Positions 1 through 12,860 of a stretch of 64,000 bases of DNA are shown here, piece by piece. Source of the DNA: Larus michahellis (Eukaryota; Chordata; Aves; Charadriiformes; Laridae); the NCBI RefSeq assembly GCF_964199755.1, contig NC_133930.1, positions 55,953,962-56,017,961 on the forward strand, written 5' to 3'. The notes below the pieces were generated by a model that was not told the DNA's origin, ran no database searches, and saw nothing but the letters and a program-made list of their open reading frames with translations. Positions within the stretch are counted from its first letter, which is position 1. Every line of letters starts with the position of its first letter. The translations under genes were made by a program, and so were the position numbers.

Positions 1-811
1 TCAAGGGTGGTCTTGTTCTTTTAGCAACTGGACTCTAGGCACTTGAGCCTAGAACTGTCTGAAAGTCCTCCTAGGACTGCTGCAGAAGATGCTGAGCAGC
101 TGGGGCTCAGCCTGAGTGTCACCTGCTGAATTACTCCCAGTTCTGCTGCTCATGTGATAGTCTTGTTTGGAACTGACTGGGCCTTGTTTTCTCAAGTGGT
201 CTTTTGTTTTGGGGCGTTCAGCTCCAGTTGAATAGGTTCTGAAATATTAGGGTCTCACTTCTTGACAAGTACAGGACACAGCAGTTCCCTCTGTGAAATT
301 TCTGGTATCTTCCCCCAAAACATTCATAAAGGCTTCAGTTACATCTGGAATAGGATCATTCATAAGTCTATTCTGTACTAGTGGCACCTGTAGTCCCAAA
401 ATTGGGTATTTGAAAATTAAATTAATTTTGCTTTATTTTTTCCTGCTTTTTTAAAAAATAGAGACTTTACTGTTTTGTTTCAGTTGCCTTGAAATGTGGA
501 TATTTCTTAGACATGACAATTGGTTCTAAAAGTGAAATGCCCTAAGTGCCGTTGTAATTTAAATAGGTATTAATAGCAGAGATGAGGAAACATTTAGGAC
601 CACCTGTTCTTGTATCAAGGCACAAGAAGAAAGCCCAACACCTTTTCACACTTCTTTCTTTATGGTTTCCAGCGACCCCTTTGACTCAGTTTCTCCTTGT
701 CTTTTGGCATTTGTCTAAGACTGTGCTGTATGACTTTGTTTTCTAGGCCTCTGGAGCAAGTTCATCTTGAAACTAGCCAGCCATATTGGAACCCATTGAC
801 ATTCCAAAACA

Positions 812-852
812 GTATATATATACATATATACATACATATATATATATATATA
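812..852. repeat. (TA/CATA)n microsatellite
   Basis: About 41 bases of alternating TA with interspersed CA (tatatata-catatata-catacata-tatata). Purely a simple repeat, likely length-polymorphic. Confidence 0.9.
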
Positions 853-2301
853 AATAAACAGCCAAAATCAGAGAAAAGGAACAGGGATTTAATACTTTTT
901 TTAACAATTATTTTTGTGAAACATGTACTCTTTTCATACGGGTGGCTTTTACAAGCAGCTTTATCATTGTTCCATTTTTTAAATTATTCATTGTGGTCAT
1001 GGAAAAGTTGATTCTTATCTGCTTGATATTTTAAATCTGGAGGAGGTATCATTGTAAAGATAATCTGAAATGATGACTGGGTTTAGAGACAGATTTCCCA
1101 TGACACTGCTAGTCTGCTGAGAGTTTTACTTGCTTAGTGTGTTTAAATTTGCATTAAATTCAGGACAGTTACATGTGAGGAAAACCTTCAAATCAAGAAA
1201 AGTTTCAAATTTAGTTTTTCAAAAAGTGGTTTCAGTGAGAGTTCATTCAGTTTGAATGGGTTTATAAGCAGCCATTTTACTTTACAGCCCTGGTGGGGCA
1301 CCGTTTTGTTTATCAGTATCAGATATCACAATAACCAACTCCTCAGGTATTCAGGTGTGTGGGAGCCCTTGCATCTCCTATTAAACAGAAACTAGAAAAT
1401 GGGGACAAATAATTTTTATATGCAATTAACTTCCTGTTTTACCCCTCTTACCCATTGCCCACAATCCTCCCCTTGAGTTCAGCAGCCTCCTTCACACTTC
1501 AGCAGTGCTTCTTTGAAGGCTCCATGTGAACAATTGAAATAACAGATTGTTAAAGCTCAGTCTTAGCCATACTCATGATTAATTCATGACTAGATGTAAC
1601 GATGCTGAGGGTGGGAAGAGAAATGAACTGTACTGGCGTACAAAAAAAAGTACTGTATGCTTAATTTTATTTAATGCTGGAGAGCTTTGGGAGGTGGAAG
1701 GGACCATTCCTTGCTTGTTGTTTCATCCGTATTTGTATGTACTGTAGCAGGTGGCTAAAACAGGAAAGGGCAGAGAAACATTTCTTTGGAAGTGTAACTG
1801 CCAGGATAGTTATCTAAAGTTATCAAATAACAACAAGAAACGTGCGTTTTTATTGTTAGATATTTACATTTCTTTTCAGTCTGGAGGTTCACCAGATATG
1901 AATGCTAATACTCAATTCTTCAGTATATTGTAATCGTAAATGCTTAAAAGTGTATTTGCTAAGAATTCATGATATGTCTATGCTATAAACTCCTTTTGTT
2001 ACAATTTTTTTAAGAAAACTATTTTTGTTAATGTAAAGTTAATATTTCAGAGCAGAATTTTTAAACTTATTGCACTAAATACAAGCTCTGTACAAATAAG
2101 TAATGCCTCAATTGTTCGATCACTCCATTCAAGAAAATCTTTTGAAAGAGAAAAGTCCTTCTACAGAAGCTTTGTGATCGAGCGGAGAGGTATGTCTAGG
2201 TAAAGACATGCACAACTCGTGTTATCAAGGTTTAATAAGTAAGCAGTTCTCTGTGCTTCCTTTCAGAGGATCGGGCTTTTAAATTGCTGACAAAAGTCTT
2301 A

Positions 2302-2326
2302 AAAATAAATAAATAAATAAATATAG
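2302..2326. repeat. (AAAT)n simple repeat
   Basis: Roughly five or six AAAT units followed by ATATAG. It contains several overlapping AATAAA hexamers, which could act as weak poly(A) signals if the region is transcribed as a 3' UTR. Confidence 0.85.
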
Positions 2327-4529
2327 TAGTATCATGTAGCTAACCAGTGCCCTTACCTTTTGGCAATAGTGAAATACTTCACTTTTGCTTCTAGAAGTAA
2401 TTTGATAACTTGAATTTGTTTAGTTTTCTTTCGAAAGCAAATTAAAAGGATTTACTCTTTTCATATCACAGAACCCAAACTGTATGAAACGTGTGAAAGT
2501 AAAAATACATTTAGAAATTATAGCTGCTGGGGAGGCAGGGAGACAGGACTACCCAATCCTGCAAGCACTTAGATGCTCATTTAAGGGAACCATATCAGTA
2601 GCTCCACTGACATCAGGGGGGCTCTCTATGGAAGCTGTAAGTTACACATTGGTGTAAGTGCTAACTGCACTAGAGCTTCAACCTAGGGATCCCAACTGGA
2701 GCACTGGCAAGGCCTCCTAGTGCAAGTTAGACTATCTAGAAGAACTACTGGGGCAGCCTTGCGTTTGTGGAGAGGAGGCATTCCTGATGTACCAGTGGCT
2801 AAGACAGCAGTAGCGCTGAACACCAATATTTGTGTAGATCAGTGGGGTTTAGCAACAGAAATGTAAAAACTGGCTCAGATGAATGCTAGAAACTGGGTTC
2901 CAAGGCTGAGAGACTTACCACGTACACAGTCGCTTACAGAGAAATTAATTTCCATCTTGTCTGGAAATTACTGAAGGTGCTTTGATTGAAGACGTGGATT
3001 CTCCACACTTTGACAACAAATTTCTGCCATGACCAGTTCCACAAGTTTGTGTTCTCTGCTCACTGGAAGTCCTGGGTGGGGGCTTTTCTCTGCAATTGCA
3101 ACTAGGACTGCAGTTGGAAACAAATTTTGTATTTTTGTATGACTTGACTGTGCACCATTTTTATAGCAGTTTATCCTGTTTTAAAAAGAAATTTGTTTTA
3201 TTTACATGGTGTTTAAAAGATACAGGCAACACTTTTCTATGGGTAGCTGTAATGTTTAAGTGACAAATCTATATCATTATAAAGTTCTTAATAAAATTGT
3301 GTGCACCATTCTTGAGTGTATATCTGGCATGCAAAGCTTTTTCAGTCATGCCAAAGAGGCATTCCATCCACCTGCAGGCTTTCCAGTGGCCATTTTGAAT
3401 GTCCTTCAAGTTCATTTGCAATCAGACTACAAGCTGCCCTCTTCCAGCCCTGTCTTGTGCAAGGAGATAAGCAGAAGACTAACATCTGAAGAGACGAACT
3501 TTTCAGGACAAATTTAGGCTCTGCTTTTCTTCCCTAGTGGGGATAGTAGAGTAAGAGAACACTTGACATGTAAATCCCCAGTTGGTAGTAGAGGTGCTGG
3601 GGTCTGCCAGTTGTGATGGATTAATTTTTTTTTTTATTTTTTGCCAGATGGTTATTAAAGCCAGTATATGGACTGCTTTGTGGGAAGCAGTCTAGACTAA
3701 CTAGAGTGATGCTGCACTGGGAATAACACTGCAGGAGGAGCAGGTGAGACAGCTGGGATAGAGAAATCATCCTCATGGAAAGTCCACTGAACCAAGCAGT
3801 GCTCCTGAGGAGTGGAGATTCAGGTTGGACACATGGGGTTTAAAAACCAAGCCAGTGGGATTACTGGTTCCCAGCATTTGGTTTCTGCAGACGGTCTGCA
3901 TCATAGCCTTTGATCAGCTAGGTTTCAAAGGAAAAAAAAGCATGCCATACTTCAGATTGTTTAAATTTTTTCCACATCATTTTACTCTCTGTTCTGTTTG
4001 GAAGCTGAGCAGCAGTGCGTTGTCTTTTTGGCTTCTTCCAGCCCTAGGGAATTTTTTTGGTTCTTTTAGCTCTCATTTTTGTTTTGCTCTTTCAGCAAAG
4101 GAGTGCCAAGTGGCAGAGTGTTAACTCCCCTTTGTCCCACCGATCTTAGCACATGCCTTCTCACTTTCCCGAGGCAATGATTCAGGATATCACCTGGACT
4201 GAATGGGAGGGTGAGTAGGTGCTGAGCTGAAGTTCTGAGGTGGGTTTTTTCGTGTGATACCACTCCATCACTGTGCTTGCTGTGGTTAGGAGTGTAGCCC
4301 ATCATTTCTACAGTTTCAGTGCTGCTCCACAGCTAGAGTAAATATGTGGTACGGCAAGTTTAGAATTGCATCTTCAGCCTTCCAGTAGCTTGTGTTCACA
4401 CTGCCAGCCGCCAAAACCAGGACTGGGTTTTACCTGTGGCCTTAGCTTGGCACGGTAACCCAAGGACTTTCTGCATTAGGAAAGCATGTCCTGGAAGGGA
4501 GAACTTAAGTGCAAGACCCAGTTTGAAGT

Positions 4530-5111
4530 TGTGGTCAGGGTTGACCCTGGCTAGCAGGTAAGCCCCTACTCTGTTGCTTGCTCACTTTCCCCAGCAGCGG
4601 GATGGGAGAAAGCATTTGAAAGGCAAAGGCAAGAAAACTCATGTGTCAAGATGAAGACGCATTAGTTCGTTAAGTAAAGGGGGGGGAAAAAAAAAAAAAG
4701 GAAAAGAAACCCAAGTGATGCAAAGGCAATCACTCACCACCTCCCACCAGCAGGCCAATGCCCAGCCAGTCTCTGCACAGTGGCTGCTTTGGAAAACTTC
4801 AACTTCCTTCCTCCCCCCCGCCTTCCAATTTTATTGCGAAGCATGATGTTATATGGTATGAAATATTTCTTCAGTCTGTTCAGGTCAGCTGTCCTGGCTG
4901 TGTGCCCTCCCACCCTCTTGCCCAACCCCCGCCTACGCTGCTGGGGTGGCAGAGTGAGAAGCAGAGAAGGCCTTGACCCTGTACAAGCACTGCTCAGCAA
5001 CAGGTAAAACACTGTTGTGTTATCAACACTGTTTCGGTCACAGATCTAAAAAACGGCACCATACGGGCTGCTGTGAAGAAAATTAACTCCATCCCAGCCT
5101 AACCCAGGACA
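4530..5111 (-). mobile_element. Solo LTR of an avian endogenous retrovirus (ERVL-like), minus orientation
   Basis: Read on the minus strand it begins TGTCCTGGGTTAGGCTGGGA and ends near CCACAA, matching the start and end of an LTR family I recognise as widespread in modern birds. Internal landmarks are shared with the copy at 40622-41176: the terminal 'aactc-catcccagcc' block, 'gtcagctg', the CTCACTC block and the inner A-rich tract. No retroviral gene is attached, so it is a solo LTR left by recombination. Flanking five-mers (gaagt and caggt) are only partly alike, so a target-site duplication is doubtful. It contains a G8A13 run at 4679-4699. The family name is from memory. Confidence 0.75.
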
Positions 5112-7539
5112 CAGGTCCGCCTACCCAAGAGTTAATCCAAGACTCGCTCCCTGCGTTTCTGTACAGCACCTTCTCAGGGTGGTTACTTCTTTCTGAAAGG
5201 GCTTTTTCAGCAGCGGGCCATTAGCCTGCTCCACAGTGCTCCCTTTCATGGAGGGAGCAGGGGATGCTAGCTCTTACTCTTTCAGCACAAAATGGGGATA
5301 TAAAGCAGAAATGAGCCCTTTCTGTATCAGTGTTCTGGCAATTGAGCAGCCAGTGTTGGAGACAACATACTTAATGTGCCCTCAGGGCATGCACTTTAGT
5401 GGTTTGCTCTGAGTGGTTATGATGTATTCTATGAATGTATGTTATAGAGTCAGAATTATATGCATGTAGCAGACATATAGTCATCAGCACCATCCAGTGA
5501 ACATTTGGTTATGAGTGCATATTACATGCTGTATTGAACATGGCACTGTCATTTTAAGAAACGCTCTTGAGATTTAAAAGTAGATACCTAAGAGCATTCC
5601 TGTTTTTTAAATCATGGCTTTGCCTGTGCAGATACTGTTTACTAAATCTAAACATCACAAGTCCGTTGTTTCTTGAACAGTTTGTGTGTCACATCACCAC
5701 AGAAATCCTATTTCATCTTTGTGGAAAAAAACCTTCGTGTTTCCCAAAACAAAACCCAACAGACTTACTCGAAGCATTCCTTGCACTCAGCTTGTTTGTT
5801 GGGATGATGGAAGTTTACTCTAAATTATACTTCATTTTTAAATGCTCTTTCACCTATTTCATCTCTGCTGTTATTTCATCACATAACAAGAGACTATGGA
5901 GACTAGTAAATTCGTATTTCTTGTGTTCTGTAGCAAATACTGTTCTCAAGGTATTTTTTTTCTTTTATATTTAGAGAGATGAGAGAAGAGATGAAACTTG
6001 TCTCTTGTGATGTGGGTCATGTATAAAAGGCAGAATTTCTGGTCTGGGATGGAGCTGTGATGTGTCTTGCAGTGTTTTGCAAGCTGATGCAATCAAGCCA
6101 AAGCTCTTCAGAGACATTAGGATTATGAAAATATTTCTAGGGAAAATAGGTAGCATGAATTCATCTAAAAATACCCATTTGGAGGCTAAACTACCTGGCA
6201 TTCATGTGACAGAGATCAGTTAAAACAGAACTAGCAGAAAACCAGCAAACACCATCAGAATCGACTCCCCTGCTCACTGAAGCGGTCAAGTGATGTGTGA
6301 ATATGATGAGCAGAATTTGGTGTTTTAAGCATTTGTAGAAATGTAGAAACATCTATAGAAACATGGCACTCTCCTTAGAACCAAAGTTGCAAGACTTCAG
6401 AGCAAAAGTACCAGCTGACTTTAGCAGAACTAGCCAAATTTTTCAGTAACTTTAAAGACAGCTCTGGTGTCTCTAAATATGTGATGGAAGATGCTGGCAG
6501 CATAGCTGGCTACCAGTTCCTCAAGTGCACCACCGCTCCCCTCCGGCTTGAGTGAAATAGGGGCAGCTAGGGAGTATATCGGAAAGGTTTTGTGAGATTA
6601 GGAAGCTGGTTACTCCTGAAACCCATCAGAAGTTGGGCGCTGACTTGGAGTTCCCACGAAACTCATGACTTTTAACTCTCAAATAAATACTGCATCTGCT
6701 CCAGCGTTAGTATTGGTTGGGTCTTGCTCTCTGCTCAAACTGGAAAGGGAGAATATCTCTCGTTAGAAAAACAGTGCTACTGTCAGTGGGGTAGTGTCTC
6801 CTGGGGGAGTGAGGCAGGAGAAAACAGAAAGGTGGTTTTGTTTCTAATGTGGGCCAGAAAGCAGCTGCCAGAGGTTAGGTGGAGCCATGGAGAGCAGGGT
6901 TTCACAGGTAGAAAATATTCTGCAGGATCTTTACAGTCGTTAAACAAATTTAACATTCCCATTCACAGACATCTCACAGCAACATCCCCTGTGCCCTGCT
7001 TTTATTTTGCTCTGGAGCTCTTCAGAGCAAGAAAGAAGGTGGAATCCTATATACCTATAGAAAGGAATTATTCATTTCTATATGGTGGATTGTGTTGCTG
7101 ATTATAGCAACTACCCTAAGGAAAAAGGAAAATCTTCTGAACGGATTTTAAAGGCTTGACAGTACTTGCATTGTCATAGTCCATCAGAGCTTCATCTGGT
7201 AACAAATTTTTCATCCTCTTTCACTCATACTTCTAACGGCGCAGTCAAACCCCTGAACTGGTTTAGTGATCTACATTGAATCAAGATCAACTAAAAAGTG
7301 CTCCTTTTTCCAGTGGAATGCCACCTCCTTTGGGAATGGGAAAAGTAAATGTGACACTGTTTATTGTTGTCTTGAGAACTTGAAATGTTTTATACTGCAA
7401 GCTGTGAATGCAGGAAGAGAAGGGACATTAACAGTGCTGATCTAATCTTAGATTTTCTGTGTAAACTGACATTGTGCCAGAATACTGATGCAAAACTGTA
7501 TTTTAGTCTAAGAAATGTATAGATTTTTTAATGTATCGA

Positions 7540-7545
7540 AATAAA
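7540..7545 (+). terminator. Canonical poly(A) signal AATAAA of the upstream transcript
   Basis: AATAAA followed within 10-40 bases by GTTTTTCTTTTT and then TTTCTGTGTCTTCCC, a good U/GU-rich downstream element. After it the base composition becomes richer in GC. This is the best candidate for the 3' end of the plus-strand gene lying mostly left of the window. Confidence 0.6.
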
Positions 7546-9295
7546 GTTTTTCTTTTTAAGTAAGAAGGATGTTTCTGTGTCTTCCCTATGGGGTGCTAAG
7601 CCCTGCTTTTTCTCTTAGGAATACTGTCTCACGGCCCTGAAAGCATGCAGAGTCCATCCAGATCCTTGCTCAAGCTTTGCTTCACTCTGTGACTGCCCTT
7701 CAGCAGAGTAGCTGCAGCAGTGCAGGGCATGCGTTCTTGGCTCTCTTGCTGTCCTGGTGCCAAGAGGAGTGGTGTGATGTGAGTGCTTTGTTGAGCTGGT
7801 TGGGGTGAATGAGGTTTTTAGAACAAAGGTGGTCCCTTATACAGACAGCTTAGGGGAAATGCAGAGTAGGGAGGGATGAAGGAAATCTCGTTATGTATTA
7901 TGAGAGCTATGCAACCTGCACATCCCAATGCAGCACCTCCTGTGCGGCCACCTCCTTGCTCTGCAAGGTCCTGTTCATGCTCCTCATCCCCAAAGCAGGA
8001 TCCCTGTTCGGCAGAGATGTTCTAAAAAGCCTGGATAGCTGAAGATGGATGGTGAATAGAAGCAATTGATAACAGCATCTGTATAATCGTACTAGCAGAG
8101 GCAAGTTCAATCTCAAAGATTCCTTCCCTTTTCCTCTCCCTGCTTTCTTTACTGACAATTTTTTAAGGTACTAATAAGCCAAGCTGAACAATGTCTTTTG
8201 CTTGCTTCAGCACTGCATTTGTATAAGATGGTTTACTTTATCTGGGAACCACTGCCCCTTCTGAACCCGAGACTGAAGCCAGTGTGTCAAATCACTATAG
8301 TCAGGATGAAAAGGACCAGCCAGCCCATCAGACAGAACCTCTGCCCACAGGCAGGGTCCCGTGCTGGTGTCCCAAGTGTTTTGCTGCCTGTCTCGGTGTT
8401 CTGCAGTTCCTCTGAAAGCGCGTCCCCATGGCTCCAAATGTCTTTTTCATGGTTTATTAAGGGTGAAGCTGCTTGCCTAGGTAGCTTTAGTAGCATGGAG
8501 CAAAAGAGACTCCAGAGATGCCCCTCTTCATCAGTAGAGGTGTAAGGGGCAGGAGGCACGTCGCATACAGCTTATGAAAACACCCTCTGGTTTCCACTGG
8601 GTTTTGCCTGTGACAGAACTGCAGAACAGGAGCTCTTTGGCTCTCCTGAACCTCCCCAGCGATAAGGGGCTGAAGCACTGTCTTGGGGAGAGCAACGATG
8701 ATGCCCCCAGCTCTAAGGGTTTTGTGGCTTCCAGGGAAAATATTAAAAAAAGGAAGGGGCTGAAGGTGAGTCAGGGAGGGCTAGGTGAGGGAAGGATATG
8801 CAGGGAGAACAGAACAGGACATGGGACTTTAAGTGGAAGGGGAGAACCTGAGGGCACTGGAGGGGAGTGGGCAAGAAAACCCAGGAAGCTATTAGCGGAC
8901 AGGAGAGCAGGGACCTGGAGCTGCAAAGGAGAGGAGAGAGGAGTGGAGACAGAGGCAAAGACAGGAACGACTTGGAGCTGAAAAAGCAGGATTTGTCCTT
9001 CGGCCACACAGCGGTCCCCGCTGCCCCGATGCTGCAGGCAGTGAGCAGTACCTCTGGAGGCTAGCTTCGGATCCCTGCTCCCCCACCACAGCTGAAGGAC
9101 CAGTCTCCTTGCTTGCAGGACAAGCACGGGTCCCTGCCTCCTGCCTCACGCAGGGGATGGGGACCTGGGCACGCAGCCCTCAGCACGCAGCAAGCCCGCT
9201 CAGAGCCAGCAGGGCCAGATCCTGCCCTCCTGAAGTCTGGCACGGCTCCTTCCTCCCACCCGGGGCCACTGAGGAGCTGACCCACTTTCAGTCGC

Positions 9296-9440
9296 TGGTA
9301 TTTAGATGTTTAATGAAGATTAGCTAGTGCCCAGGGAGAGATTATTTAGAATTTCTAATTACTATTTAAATTATTAATGTGTGAAATGCATGGAGCTTGC
9401 ATTCCCGCACACAGAGCACCTAAAAAAGCTGTTTTTCTGA
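9296..9440. promoter_or_regulatory. Candidate conserved non-coding element, AT-rich
   Basis: A sharp switch from GC-rich flank to a homeodomain-style AT-rich block with GATTAGCTAG, TCTAATTACT, TAAATTATTAATG and a POU-like ATGCATGG. There is no repeat signature. Only composition and motif density support it; no alignment was possible. Confidence 0.25.
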
Positions 9441-12087
9441 CAGCTACTGCCATACTCTCCAGCTACTGCTCAGTCCTTGTTTACCTTGGATACACTAAAA
9501 ATAAAGCGGAAGAAAATCCAGCGCCAGGGCAGATTTTCTGAGACCCTCGCGAGAGCAGTCAAAGCTGGGAATAAAGCCTATGACAGAAGCTACCGAGTTG
9601 TTTTATCTAGCCGCCTCAGCTGACAGTAATGGAGTGGGAGACAAATAAATGGGCGAGCAGGTATTTCACACTGCAGTGCTTTGAAGAAGAAATCACAGGC
9701 CTGAACCCTGTGCCCTGCCCAACCAAAAAAAAAAAAGAGTGAGAGTCTGCCACAGTCCCAGAAACACTGATAAGATGTCCCTTGATTTTAATTACTTTTC
9801 TGACAGCTCTTAGCTGTATTCTAGCTTTAAATATTAAGTCCCGGCGGAATACAAAAATACAAACCGTGGCAAAAAAAAATAATTCAGTAAATGCAACGCT
9901 TGAGCATGCTCCTGAAGAGGGAATTCTGGGGATCTGCAGCCTGCAGGAGGGTGACCAGCAGGTTGTGACAGATCAGGGAAATGATACAGATACAGACAGC
10001 CGAGACTCATCCCTCTTCTGATGCTTAAATATCTCAATCCTCCACTAGCAAACCCCTTCCAGTCCTTTAGTGGGCCTTGGTAGCTTGTTAGATGCATGAA
10101 GTCATCCTGACTTCCTTTCAGTACAGGTCGTCTTCTGATTTGTTTCCGACATTTCTGGTTTCAGTGAAAGCTTTCCTGGCACAGGCTGTTATTCAATATC
10201 CCCTGTTTTTCTGTGTTGGGCTTCATTGCCCTGACTTCTCTTCAACAGAAGGATGGAGCGGGAAGAACAGTAACAATGTCAACCCCAGGGAGGGAGGAGG
10301 GGAAGGGCTCAGAAGAATATCTTGAGAGAACCCAGGGTCTTTGTTTTTTAAGCCTCTGATAACTGAAAGCGAACCACGCACCAGTCACTCTGTGACAGAA
10401 CTGACTGAAACGAGATGTCTCAAATCCCAGGCCAGGAACACCACTGGAAGAGCCTGAAAGAAGGAAAATTCACATGTTGGAAGGCACCGCTGGGTCCCTT
10501 CCAAACTTCCCCAAATTACACTACCCCTAATGACAACAGCAAAACTTGACCTGAATGCCTAATACTGGAACATTGCTAGAGGAGGTAAAGGGATTTCAAA
10601 GCATGAGTTTGCTGCCTGTTTCATAAAGCCTGAAGCACAGAAGTCCTGCTGCCTCCAGGTGAGAAGCTCCACAGCTTGCTTTTGAAAGATCTCTGGTGCT
10701 GCATCCATTCATCGTGAGATAACACGAGAACAAGAAACCTCAGAAGGGCATATGTTGCATCCCCACAGGAGACCAGCCCGCCAGAAGAGCATCTGAGGTT
10801 CATGCTGCCTATGATGAAGAGGAAGCTTGAGAGCTTTATCAAAAAAGAATTTACTCCCCAAAAAACCTAGCACACAAGTGTGCAGGTCTGAATTTCCCAG
10901 AAGGTGCACAGCTTGAAAAGCTTTTAAGCTTCAGAAAGAAATAATAAGAAAGCAAAGCTTGAATAAAGGATGTAGGAGAACTATACACAAACCTGACATT
11001 TATGCCCACATCATTGTATTCTTAGGCCAGGGCCCCCAACCTTCCCGTAATCATTTGGATTTCCTTTAAGAATAGCACATAACAAGACAAGTAAAATTTG
11101 CCCATCAAGTTTCTGAGACATGGGGGTGAGGAAACTGTTGTTCAAAGCAAGGTGAACATTTGGTATGTGGTCACAAACTGCTTGGGCTCCACAAGGGCCC
11201 CACCCGTGACATGGTGAAGAAAGTGGGAAGGAGGGAGCAGACTGGTGACCTGCCAAGCCAGAGGCGGGAAGTCAAGAAGGATAGTTAAGTGCCAGCAGTG
11301 GCAAAGCCTTGCACAGTGTCCAGGCTGCAGAGCACCTTGCATTTGCACCTTGTAGCTACGTCCTCCCCTGCTGAGCTCTTGCTGATGTTTCACTTCTGGA
11401 AGGATCAGGTTAGAATGGCAGTAAGTAGGGAAAAGGACAATAAACATGGAAAAGGCAGTAAGCAGTAAATAAGATGCCAAAGTACGGAGACCCTCCTCAG
11501 CAGTGGGCTGCAGGAAAGCTCAGAGGGGATCCAAGAGCATTACCCCTGGCTCACTTACTGGAGAGATGGCAGCAGTGCGTTTCTCTGCAGGGTGCGTATT
11601 TGTGCTCCCTCTATCAATTACAGCTACCCTGGGTGAATACAACCGCTGCTGCTGGCAATTAAAAAGAATTAGGTCATCTTTGGCTAGAATTAAGTATTTG
11701 CATGGAGGCATCTGGGAAAACTCTATGAAGACAGATGAGTCCCTGTAGTCTGAGGATCATTGGATTTGCAGCAGAAGGGCTTCTGGAGAAACCCTCCCTT
11801 GAGTGTCTTACTTTTGCATGGAGGCAAAGCTGTCCTTGTGGGAGAAAAGCCTGTGAAGAAGGTCTGGTAAGAAACAATGCACCACTGCAGGCCAGAACAC
11901 ACAGCATCTCGCTGTGGTAGCAGTAACACAGCAGGCAAGTGGTGCTGAGCATGTCTATATGAAGATACACCTGTGGTGTGCTAGTGCAGTTTACCCAGTA
12001 GAAACTGTTATACATGATAAGCACTTCACACTGAACTAGGCTACTCTTTAGAAAAAAAGAGCAGCTGCTCCTGAGCCAAGGGGTTAA

Positions 12088-12106
12088 TTTTTTTTTTTTT
12101 TTTTTT
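12088..12106. repeat. Poly(T) run, 19 bases
   Basis: An uninterrupted T19 tract. It is not attached to a recognisable retrocopy and is a likely sequencing-length artefact or polymorphism. Confidence 0.9.
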
Positions 12107-12224
12107 GGTATTAAAAAAGCTGAGACAAATAGAAAAGTTGCGGTTTTGCTCTTCCAGATGAGTCCTGCCAACTTGCCGAGCCTGAGGGCACAGCTCAGTA
12201 CAAGGCATAGGCAGGATCATGAGC

Positions 12225-12545
12225 CCAAACAGTAACAGCTTCATCTGCTATTCTGTTCCTTCCTTTGCAGTCACAATAATGAAATCCAGCGGGAATTAAA
12301 AGCATTCTGGCTCCAGAGCCCATCAGCCAACCATTGTAATTTGGCCATGAAATAAACAACCATAGACGAGCAAGCACAATTAGCTAATAAGATCGGTGCT
12401 TCATCATAACCCCATTTTGCTGCTGATAGAGTAATTTTGACACCAAAATAGCATCGCAGGAAATGCACATCCCCTGAAACTCCTCCTGTGTTCAATTAAA
12501 TGGCGTTACAGAGAAGCCAGCAAGTGATTTTCATGGCGGGCTGCC
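12225..12545. promoter_or_regulatory. Candidate conserved enhancer-like block
   Basis: About 320 bases unlike their GC-rich surroundings, with CACAATAATG, ATTGTAATTTGG, CACAATTAGCTAATAAGATC, GTAATTTTGAC and TTCAATTAAATGG, a dense set of TAAT/ATTA cores plus a GATA site. It directly abuts a CpG-rich patch. The style is that of vertebrate conserved non-coding elements. Conservation itself cannot be seen from one sequence. Confidence 0.3.
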
Positions 12546-12559
12546 AGCGGGAGGAGGTT

Positions 12560-12860
12560 TTTCCTGCCAAAGGCTGTGCCCGGGCCCGTGCTGACCAGCG
12601 AATTTTCTGTGCCCTCCCCTTCCCCCGGGCACAGCCCGGGACGAGAGGGTGGTCATTCCACACCACGCTCCCTGCCCCGGGTGTTTGGCTGCCCACAGCT
12701 CCCCCTCACGGGCCACAGCTGGGAGTGAGGGGCCGCGGCCGCCCGGCCGCACGCTCGGCTCGGCAATGTCCTCCGTAAATAACCCCGTCTGGTTCAACTC
12801 GGTGGGCACTGAGCCCTCTTTACTCCTCCGGGGCGGCACAGGCCTGCTTTTTCCCCCGGG
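12560..12860. other. Orphan CpG-rich patch
   Basis: GC-rich with a cluster of CpGs around GGGCCGCGGCCGCCCGGCCG near 12731-12750, in intergenic DNA with no coding exon nearby. A smaller CpG cluster recurs at 13580-13680. It could be an unannotated promoter, an enhancer-associated CpG island or simply local GC enrichment. Confidence 0.35.

Larger units (their letters stand above)
1..7565 (+). other. Non-coding region, probable 3' UTR or 3' flank of an upstream gene (SLC44A1 by synteny)
   Basis: No coding exon could be supported here on either strand; the longest open frames (about 60-135 codons) look like chance. The stretch is AT-rich, holds T-rich and A-rich tracts typical of long vertebrate 3' UTRs, and ends with a convincing poly(A) signal at 7540 followed by a U/GU-rich stretch. 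In vertebrates the gene upstream of FSD1L on the same strand is SLC44A1, so part of this may be its 3' UTR. That is inference: no SLC44A1 codons were recognised. A solo LTR (4530-5111) interrupts the region, so either the UTR contains it or an earlier poly(A) site is used. Confidence 0.4.

Noticed and set aside
11674-12171. 165-codon minus-strand frame
   Set aside because: Runs through a 19-base T run giving poly-lysine, so it is a low-complexity artefact.
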